Part shown: positions 53,230 to 62,700 of the stretch, piece after piece | Position numbering within the stretch: the stretch's first letter is position 1 | Layout: every line of letters starts with the position of its first letter | Origin: Cryptococcus deneoformans JEC21 | Taxonomy: Eukaryota > Basidiomycota > Tremellomycetes > Tremellales > Cryptococcaceae | Assembly (NCBI RefSeq): GCF_000091045.1 | Contig: NC_006686.1 | Span: 197,501 to 261,500, forward strand | Reading direction: 5' to 3' | Length of the DNA: 64,000 bases | Program-made: the position numbers and the translations under genes | Notes under the pieces: model-generated | Seen by the model: only the letters and a program-made list of their open reading frames with translations | Database searches by the model: none | Told to the model about the DNA's origin: nothing

Positions 53230-55655
53230 ACCGGGAGGGGGAACTGCTCAACACGTGCTATTTTGGCGGGGTCGGGCAGAATCTGTCCGGGGCGGATGAT
53301 GTGGCCTAAGAACGCTACTTCGTCGAGGAACAGCTTTGACTTCTCACGCGAGCAGCGAAGACCACTTCGACGTAGAGCAGAAAGAACACTCACAATATTA
53401 TCATGCAGGTCCTTCGCATCCTTCCCCCAGATGATGATATCGTCCACGTAAGCCTCGCAACATTCCCCAGTTAAACCTTGTAACGCCTCATTAATGCGAC
53501 GCTGTTGAGCGGCCGGCGCATTCCGGATCCCTTGAGGCATTACCACCCACTCTAGGAGACCGAGAGGAGTGGTGATAGCGGTTTTCGGGATGTCCTCCTC
53601 CTTCATTAGCGTTTGGAAAAAGGCATCCTTACAGTCAAGTTTTGCGAAAATCTTGCCCTTCCTGGCGGCACGGTGGAGGATATCCTGGACATTCCCCATA
53701 GGGTACATGTCGGGGACCGTGACGTTGTTCAGAGCGCGGAAATCACAGACCATTCGGAATTTGCCATTACCTTTGGACACGAGGAACGCCGGGGAGGCCC
53801 AAGGGGAACTAGAGTATCGAAGACGTCCTGCATTCAGATGTTCTAATAACATCTCTCGGAAACGTGGAAGCAGGGCTTCCGGTACTCGATAGGGTGGCGA
53901 GCGGTGGGGAGTAGCACCATGTTTCAAGTTAATTTCGAAGCGCACGCCAGACTTTGTTTTGGAGATGGTGGGGAAATTTCGCACGTCGCCTAGGTCGTCG
54001 CAGAAAACATCGTGGAATTCGGTCTGAAGCTTGCGTAGAACATCCGTCAGACTGTCGGACTCGGCGGCCGCGCGGGTCTGCGAAAGATTGGGGCGGGTGT
54101 CGGCGAATGACACTGTGGCGGTAGTCGAGGCGGGATTTGCGGCGGCGTGGGAAACTGGCGCACCTAACTGTTGCAAGCCTAACACAGACAAGTTCACACC
54201 GCCCGCCTCCAATAACCGAACGAAAGAATTTGATTCCGCGAGTAATCCGTGCCGCGCGAAGAAATTTAGTCCTAAGATACCATCGTAGGTACCGTGCAGA
54301 TCCATCAGGACACCATCGACTCGATACATGCGACCACCTAGGGAAAACGACCCGACGACCATATCTGTGACCAACGGACCCGCCAAACCTCCGGCTAGAC
54401 GCACTCGCATCCGTACCAACCCTTTCCTCACTTCCCAGCCCAGTCTCGCCGCCAACCTCGGATCCACAAAAGTTGTGGACGCCCCCGTGTCGAGTAAGAA
54501 TTTAGGGGAGGGGGCTGATAAACGGCTGTCAGCAGAGACTGGGACGGATATGGAGAGCAAAGGATGGAAAAGAGCGTACATCGCGTCACAGGTATCATCA
54601 TCGGCTGGAGGAACGGTTTGGGCTAACGTCAGATAGGCCGAGGTGGCATCGCCTGCCGTCAGTTCGGTCTCGAGTTGGTTGACCTTAGGAGTCGGAGCGC
54701 GTGTACGGGTAGGGCACTTGGAATGCTGATGCCCCGTTTTACGACAATCGTAGCATCGGTTCTCCTTGCGGAAGACTTCACGGATATGGCGGCCCGCCGG
54801 GGAGAGATAGTATGGCAGAGCGTGGGAAGGGTCGTGATAGTAGGACATGGAGTGGGGTAATTGGACGTTGTCGGAAGAAACCTGGTTGGTGGGACGGGAC
54901 CTAATCCGAGAGGCGGCATCCTCGTGTTGAATTCGTTCGACGTGGTTGCTGATCAAGGCCCGCAGTGCGTCCAGATCGTCGACGTGAAATTCGGGCAAGT
55001 CAACCAAGCGAAGGAAAAGGCGCTCGGGACAGGCCGCACGGTAAAAACTGGTGAGTTGTTGGTCGGTCGGGTATAGCTTGCTCCCAAGGAGGTGGGCACG
55101 GTGCAAAATCACTGCATTGTCGAATTTTTTCCAACCCTCCGACGACACCTCGTGGAAGGAGAGGCGAAAAAGAGCACGGCTTTCGCGGAACTCCCAGTTG
55201 GACGGCATGGCCTTAGCCTTGAAGGCAGCTGACCACGTCTCCCATGTCGTTATTCCATCGGCCTCCATACGGCGACCGTCTTGCTCAACCCAACCAACGA
55301 GACCAGCGCACTCAATCGAATTGTTCGCCAGCTCAATCACTGTCACACGGCGTCTCTCTTCCACCTCCTCGTCATCCGAGGGAGTCAGAAGGCCGTGTGT
55401 TCGCAAAACCTGTTGAAGCCGACGCAAATGGGTAAGGGCGCGGTCCGCATCGCCAAGGGGACCCTCGAAACGAGGGATGTCTGACGCCTTGGGCAATGGT
55501 ATACCTCGGGGTGTATAACGTTCCTTGGTAGCTGATAGTTTGTTTTGTTTAGCCAGCAGCTCAGTGAGGAGCGCCAGCGTATCGTCTTGTTGTTGGACGC
55601 GGTCGACCAGACGCGCGAGTAACTCCGTTGGAGAGTCCTGAGCTGATTTGGGCAT
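53230..55655 (-). pseudogene. element Y gag-pol (right copy), truncated after RT
   Basis: Same protein and same breakpoint as the left copy (MPKSAQDSPTE... to FPLPV), with about five residue changes, for example His/Leu after RAHL and Asn/Asp after TFV in the protease region. It has RT and protease motifs but lacks RNase H and integrase. The frame runs on into LTR2 to 53,121. Confidence 0.9.
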
Positions 55656-55698
55656 GGTGGATATGGTGTAAAAGGGTAGGTGCTAGTTTCGAAAAAAG

Positions 55699-56201
55699 TG
55701 TAGGCACTGGGGGTGCCTCACTGCGTTCGGTTGGCATTCGAGAAGGATGGGCGTTCGTGGTATAGGTCTAGAGGGCGTTCGGATGCGTTCGAGGAAGCGT
55801 TCGGTGTTTGTTTATAGTTATAGTGGTCTACTGGATGCGAAACTAGCAATGGTTGATATGCATGAGTTTCGCTTAGAGAAAGAGAAAACTATAACTATGT
55901 ATGAGATCTATATATATATATATATGTATGGATGTATGCAGAAACAAACAGAAGTCCATCGAAAAAAGGGGCAGAAATCCGGCGAAGTCCGCCGCCGCGT
56001 TTCGGCAGCAATTGCCGGTCCTATGCATGAGAATAAAATATCATGCATAGGAAAAGGCCGGACAGAGCTCGATGCCGCGTTTCGGCGAAGTCCGAAAAAC
56101 GCGTTTCGGCATCAAATCTCACCTACCAACATCGACCAATGCATAGGAATAAATCCTACCATATGGTGAGAATGAATGGTGGTAAGGGCTCTGCACTTAC
56201 A
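55699..56201 (+). mobile_element. LTR1, 5' LTR of right Y
   Basis: 503 bp, TGTAGGCACTG...CACTTACA. The left flank is the Y leader and the right flank is CCACG inside a second Y fragment; no TSD. Confidence 0.88.
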
Positions 56202-56668
56202 CCACGTCTCCCATGTCGTTATTCCATCGGCCTCCATACGGCGACCGTCTTGCTCAACCCAACCAACGAGACCAGCGCACTCAATCGAATTGTTCGCCAG
56301 CTCAATTACTGTCACACGGCGTCTCTCTTCCACCTCCTCGTCATCTGAGGGAGTCAGAAGGCCGTGCGATCGCAAAACCTGTTGAAGCCGACGCAAATGG
56401 GTAAGGGCGCGGTCTGCATCGCCAAGGGGACCCTCGAAGCGAGGGATGTCTGACGCCTTGGGCAATGGTATACCTCGGGGTGTATAACGTTCCTTGGTAG
56501 CTGATAGTTTGTTTTGTTTAGCCAGCAGCTCAGTGAGGAGCGCCAGCGTATCGTCTTGTTGTTGGACGCGATCGACCAGACGCGCGAGCAACTCCGTTGG
56601 AGAGTCTTGAGCTGATTTGGGCATGGTGGATATGGTGTAAAAAAGGTAGGTGCTAGTTTCGAAAAAAG
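56202..56668 (-). pseudogene. element Y 5' fragment, 467 bp
   Basis: Leader and the first roughly 140 codons of gag (start ATG at 56,624, to ITTWETW), cut by LTR1 at 56,201. A few differences from the neighbouring Y show that it is a separate copy. Confidence 0.88.
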
Positions 56669-57171
56669 TGTAGGCACTGGGGGTGCCTCACTGCGTTCGG
56701 TTGGCGTTCGAGAAGGATGGGCGTTCGTGGTATAGGTCTAGAGGGCGTTCGGATGCGTTCGAGGAAACGTTCGGTGTTTGTTTATAGTTATAGTGGTCTA
56801 CTGGATGCGAAACTAGCAATGGTTGATATGCATGAGTTTCGCTTAGAGAAAGAGAAAACTATAACTATGTATGAGATCTATATATATATATATATGTATG
56901 GATGTATGCAGAAACAAACAGAAGTCCATCGAAAAAAGGGGCAGAAATCCGGCGAAGTCCGCCGCCGCGTTTCGGCAGCAATTGCCGGTCCTATGCATGA
57001 GAATAAAATATCATGCATAGGAAAAGGCCGGACAGAGCTCGATGCCGCGTTTCGGCGAAGTCCGAAAGACGCGTTTCGGCATCAAATCTCACCTACCAAC
57101 ATCGACCAATGCATAGGAATAAATCCTACCATATGGTGAGAATGAATGGTGGTAAGGGCTCTGCACTTACA
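56669..57171 (+). mobile_element. LTR1, 5' LTR of the Y fragment
   Basis: 503 bp. The left flank is the Y leader; the right flank CATAG is in element Z. It carries the same internal CGAAACTAGCA word as the other copies. Confidence 0.88.
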
Positions 57172-58169
57172 CATAGACTTCGTGGGGCCACTACCGCAAT
57201 CACACAGCTTCGACTATCTCATCGTCATTACCGATCGCCTCACCAGCTGGGTCGCTCTCATACCAACAGTCACGACGCTCACGTCCTCCGCTTTTGCTCA
57301 ACTCTACTACGACCAATGGGTCTCTAAATATGAGGTACCACAATCGATCGTCTCAGACCGCGATAAGTTATTCACTGCTGCGTCATGGCGTCGGTTGAAT
57401 TCCCTCCTGGGCACTAAGCTAAAGATGTCCACAGCATACCACCCCCAGACCGATGGTATATCAGAACGATCAAACAAGACAGTCATCCAGATCCTGCGAA
57501 CCTGGACTGACGACCAAGGCCGAAATTGGGCAGCCAACCTACAGCGGGTCGCCTTCGCAATGAACAACACCATCCGACGCTCAACCCACCACACCCCCGC
57601 CGAGCTCGTTTTCGGGAAACGCCTGTCACTCACTCCGCCGCTCCTCCCCTCAACATCAGCTATGGACCCATCCCTCGCTCAACCTACGGCTTCCGAATGG
57701 GATCTCGCTGCCCAACGCATGGCCCTCGAAGAGGGCATCGCTCGTGACGAACTGCTTCTCGCTAAGCATCGGCAAAGTGTTCAAGCCAACAAACATCATC
57801 GGCCGGACCCTGTTTACCACCCGGGAGACAAAGTCTACTTGAACACAGCTGAGTTCCGTCACGAATATAAGACCGCCACTAACCGTTCTGCGAAGTTCAT
57901 GCCCCGCTGGGAAGGCCCCTTCACCATCCTCCAGGCCTTTCCCGAGCAATCACTCTATGAATTGGATGTCCCCGTCACCTCAACACAGTCGACGCCTCGC
58001 CGCCATGTTTCGCGCCTCAAGCCATACCGGGAGTCCGAACAGTATCACCAGCACGCGGTTCCTCGCCTACTCGACCGCCCGGCTGTTTCCTCGCCACGCA
58101 TCCTCCAAATCCTTGAAGACCGCACCCTCACCCCCAAGGGAAATCATCCAAAGGTCTATCAAGTGCGCG
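57172..58169 (+). pseudogene. element Z integrase fragment
   Basis: Open frame from DFVGPLPQSHSFDYLIVIT through VSDRDKLFTAASW and GISERSNKTV to LQILEDRTLTPKGNHPKVYQ. It stops at the LTR1 boundary (GCGCG). Same family as the intact Z, with scattered substitutions. Confidence 0.9.
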
Positions 58170-58654
58170 TGTAGGCACTGTGGGTGCCTCACTGCGTTCG
58201 GACAGGGTTCGTTGAGCGTTCGAAGGGGAAATGAGGTTCGAGAAAGCGTTCGAGGAGAGCGTTCATAGAGGTGTAAGATAGTTATAGTTGTCTGAATGGA
58301 CGCAAACTAGCACGGGAATATGCATTAAGTTTGCTAGGTAAAAGGAGAACTATAACTATGTACCAATATATATATATATATATGAATGTATGAGGAAACA
58401 AACAGAAGTCCATCGAAAAAAGGGGCAGAGATCCGGCGAAGTCCGCTGCCACGTTTCGGAAGCAATTTGCTGGTCCTATGCATGAGAATAAATATCATGC
58501 ATAGGATAAGGCCGGACAGAGCTCGATGCCGCGTTTCGGCGAAGTCCGAAAAACGCGTTTCGGCATCAAATCTCACCTACCACATCGACCAATGCATAGG
58601 GATAAATCCTATCATATGGTGAGAACGAGTGGTGGTAAGGGCTCTGCACTTACA
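58170..58654 (+). mobile_element. LTR1, 3' LTR of a minus-strand Y-type element
   Basis: 485 bp and more diverged than the other LTR1 copies. It is followed by CTCTCCCCCGCC, the complement of a polypurine tract, so it is the 3' LTR of an element lying to the right. The left flank is GCGCG in Z. Confidence 0.8.
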
Positions 58655-58771
58655 CTCTCCCCCGCCCAGATGAGAGCCAGGGGAAGACTCGACCGGATCA
58701 AAGAGATAAAGAAAGAATTAAGAGATAAGGCAAAGGAACGTAAAATTGAAAAGAAGAGAATAGGGGCAAAA
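58655..58771 (-). other. 3' UTR stub of that Y-type element
   Basis: Polypurine tract plus about 105 bp of A/G-rich sequence, interrupted at 58,772 by LTR4. CAAAA (58,767-58,771) would be the TSD of W. Confidence 0.6.
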
Positions 58772-59173
58772 TGTAGACACTGGGTGTCTCACTGAGTGTC
58801 GTAGTAGTATAGTGTGTAGTTGACTAGCAAAACATGCACTGGTTGTAATACATGTGGATTGAGTATTGAAGAACTACAACAATATGCGACTACTATTTTA
58901 CTAAGTACCAACTGTGTGTCAGAAAGTAAAGTTACACACATCAAATGCCACGTCATTACTAAGTATTTCAAATGTAACATTATGCACATGGACTGTTACA
59001 TAATCTGGATGAATACATACACAACAAATATAGCTGAATACTCATACAGCTTATGCATGGGAATGCATGCATGTAAATGCACTGCATAAATTCCTGCATG
59101 TAAATGCAATGCATAAATTCCTGCATATGCAATATGCATAGGGAATAAATGAGTATAGTGCTCTGCACTTACA
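58772..59173 (-). mobile_element. LTR4, 3' LTR of element W
   Basis: About 402 bp, TGTAGACACTGG...GCTCTGCACTTACA on plus. Its ends match LTR1 but the middle is different (several ATGCATGTAAATGCA units). It is followed by CTCTCCCCCATC, the complement of a polypurine tract. Confidence 0.8.
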
Positions 59174-59706
59174 CTCTCCCCCATCTGTCAAAGAGCCTAT
59201 GCCTGGAAGCAAGAACAGCAGTTACCAGGAGGCAGGGACAGGAAAAAGAAATAGAAGTAATAAGAGAAGGACAAAGAGGCAAAAAAGAAAGGAGAAAAAA
59301 ACAGCTATAAGCATGGGGGTCATGGGCTGACTCTGTAAATTCTTGTCACCAGATCCAGGATGGATAAGATGGGGAAGGAGAACGCAGCAGGTAACCACTC
59401 CTGAGCGTAGCCTTTTAAGATTTAGTCTTGTTGAGCACAAGCCAGGGGAAAAACAAACCATAAAGGCCAAAAAAATAACCCAACAGAGCAGCCCAAGCCA
59501 AGCCATGACACTATGGAAGAAAAGAAAAGAGGAGAGGAAACCAGAAAATAAGCAAAAAGGAAGAGAAGAAATGAGCCAGAAAAGAAGAAGAGAGAAGAAG
59601 ATAAAAAGAAAAAATGAAGAGAGAAAAGAAAATGGAAAGGAAGAAGGAACAGGCGGACGAGAAAGAGAAAATAAGGAGAGGAATAGAGAAGAAGAGGAAG
59701 GAATGA
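59174..59706 (-). other. 3' UTR of element W
   Basis: Strongly purine-biased on the plus strand (59,510-59,705 is nearly all A/G). A 183-codon plus-strand Lys/Glu-rich frame here reflects that bias and is not a gene. Confidence 0.65.
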
Positions 59707-62700
59707 TCAAATGGCAAGATCATCAGGACCCAAGTACTCCTCATACAGGGACTGGAAACCAGCCAGAGGGCGGAGGTCATCCAGATAGCGCCATTGGCCA
59801 GTGGGACCATTGCCAGAGAATACCACACGAAGCTGACGGCGACCACGGAACTCACGATCATCCAGAATCTGTAATAACCTTGGGGAGGAACTAGAGGAAG
59901 GGCTTGATGGCGCTGAAGAAGTCAGAGGTGAGGTCTGATGAAAGCGAGAAGATGAGAGGTAGGGCTTGAGAAGGTTGGCATGGAACTTGGTGTAACTGCC
60001 AGAGGGAGAGTCTGGAAGATCCAAGGTATACACTGAGCGGTTGGAGTGAGCAGCCAGTACCTTGTAAGAACCTTGGAAACGTGGGAAGAACTTAGCAGCA
60101 CGGAAATCCCCATCACCAGACTTGAACTCTTTGAGTCTATTGCGAGTATCCAACCAGACCCAATCTCCAACATTGTAAATGATCTCCGACCGACGGTGGC
60201 GGTTAGCTTGGGTAGCCATGCGATGCTTAGCCAAGACCAGGTTGTCCTGAGCGTCGGCCAGGAAGAGATCTTGTTGAGCAGCAGCGGCGGTCCAGTCAGC
60301 ACGAGTAGGGACGGACTCGCGAGTGAAGGGTGGCGGGCGGGCGATGCCAGGAAGCGTGCGGAGGCGGCGGCCAAAGACAAGCTGAATGGGAGAGTACCCT
60401 GTAGAACGACGGACAGTATTGTTCATAGCCTGAGAAATACGAGGAAGGAACTTAGCCCATGAAGTGCCCTGTCTGTTAACCCAACTCCGCAACAATTGTC
60501 CTACTGTCTTGTTTGATCTCTCTGAAGTCCCATCAGTTTGCGGATGAAAAGCAGTCGACATCTTCAACCGGACACCCTGTTCATCCCAAAGGGTTGTCCA
60601 AAAGCGAGAGGTGAAGAGAGCGTCACGATCCGAGGTGATGGAGAGCGGTAAGCCATAGCGAGAGACCCAACAGTTCCAGAAGAGAAGGGCGAGGTCGCGA
60701 GCGTTGAGGGTGGTGGAGCATGGGACGAGTTCGATGAAGCCAGTTAACCAGTCGGTGATGGTGAGGAGATAGTCGTGGCCGCCAGCGCTGGGTAGAGGAC
60801 CAACAAAATCCATAGCGATATCGTCGAATTTGTCGCGAGGGACCGGCAGCGGATGCAAGGGACCGACAGGTTTTTTGGTGGATGCATTTGCCTGTTGACA
60901 TGAGTGACAAGCACGGACGAACTCACGGACATCTCCAACCAAGCCTTCCCAGAAGTAGCTGTCACGTAATACCTCCACTGTTTTCTCTATGCCCAAGTGT
61001 GCTGCAGTGCCTTCATGTGCTTGATGCATAAGGTCCTCATGAAGAGTGTCAACATCGGGGATGCAGAGGCGGTTATCGAGAAGGAGGAGAGTATGAGTGT
61101 CATGGGGGATGGTAGAGACGCCAGGAGCTGTGGTAGGATCAGCGAGCCAGTCCTTGAACAGATTCTCACGGTCATAACCCTGGGCAATGGTACGAATAAG
61201 CTCCGGTGCTAATGTGGGAGCGAAGGTGACCACGGGGGCGAGAATACAATTGTCGGGCTCGGGCAGGGCGGGATCGGTGGGCGGAAGAGTGTCGGAGCCA
61301 ATGTGTCGTGAAAGATGGTCGGCTAAGACGTTATGTTCACCCTTGATATACTCTATACGAACGTCGAAGTCTTTGAGGATGTCCAGCCAGCGGATTTGTC
61401 GAGAGGACAAGTTGCGTTGACCTAAGAACCATTTGAGCGTAAAATGATCTGTGAAAGCATACACGGGAATACCATAAAGGAAAGGGCGCCAATGATCAAG
61501 AGAATGGACGATGGCCAGGAGTTCGCGCTCGTGTGTGGAGTAGTTGCGTTGTGCAGAGTTGAACGAGCGAGAATCGTAGGCGACAGGTTGAGCGTTTTCC
61601 TTGGTAGTACTGACGCCTATCCAGGCGCCCATGCCGACTTTGGATGCATCTGTGGTGAGGAAAACCTTGAGAGTACCAGCCTTGACAGCATCATAGTCGA
61701 TTGTAGTCAAGCAGGGAACAGTACTCACGGCGCGACGCAAAGCGTCAAAGGCTACCCGTTCCTTAGGCCCATAGTTCCACCTCCAACCCTGCCATGACTC
61801 TTGCAAACGGCCCTTATGCTCCTTCAAGTGCCTGTAGTAGGCTTTCTCGGCGGCAGTGTTGGGAGGGAGACATGCGTGCAAGACCGAAGCGTGAGTAGCA
61901 AGGCTGGGTATGAACTCACGGAGATAGTTCAATAAACCAAGAAACGAGTGTAAAGCCTTGGGAGTCGTGGGGTGAGGGAACTGTTCAATGCGTGCGATTT
62001 TCGTGGGGTCGGGGAGTATCTGACCAGGACGGATGACATGGCCAAGGAAAGAGGTTTCGGTGAGGTAGAACTGTGATTTCTCACGAGAACAGCGCAAGCC
62101 ACTCCGACGCAGAGCTGCGAGAACACTCACACAATTTCGACGAAGATCCTCGCTGTCCGTTCCCCAGATGATGATATCGTCCACGTACGCCTCGCAACAT
62201 TCTCCAGCGAGACCTTGCAGTGCTTCATTGATGCGACGTTGTTGGGCAGCAGGTGCATTCCGAATGCCCTGCGGCATGACGACCCATTCCAGCAACCCAA
62301 GCGGTGTTGTAATCGCCGTCTTGTGAATGTCGTCGTCCTTCATCAACGTCTGAAAGAAGGCATCCTTACAGTCGAGCTTGGCGAAAAGATTGCCGCGTCG
62401 AGCAGCACGGTGCAAGATGTCCTGGATGTTTCCCATAGGATACATGTCGGGCACGGTCTGGTTATTGAGTGCGCGAAAGTCGCAGACGAGACGGTGTTGG
62501 CCATTGGGTTTCTTGACGAGAAAGGCAGGTGACGCCCAAGGAGAACTAGAGTAGCGTAGACGACCTGCATTCAGATGTTCAGCAATCATCTCACGGAAAC
62601 GGGGCAAAAGAGTTTCAGGAACCCGGTAGGGAGCTGCATGACTGGGCGTAGCGTTAGGTTTCAAGATGATTTCGAACCTAACACCACTCTTGGTCTTCGT

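Larger units (their letters stand above)
52640..56201 (-). repeat. right arm of large inverted repeat
   Basis: LTR2 + Y (53,230-55,698) + LTR1 (55,699-56,201), inverse of 36,583-40,121. The arms stop matching outside LTR1. Confidence 0.85.

Noticed and set aside
59343..59894. 183-codon Lys/Glu-rich plus-strand frame
   Set aside because: Reflects the purine bias of the W 3' UTR and runs into the antisense of W pol.
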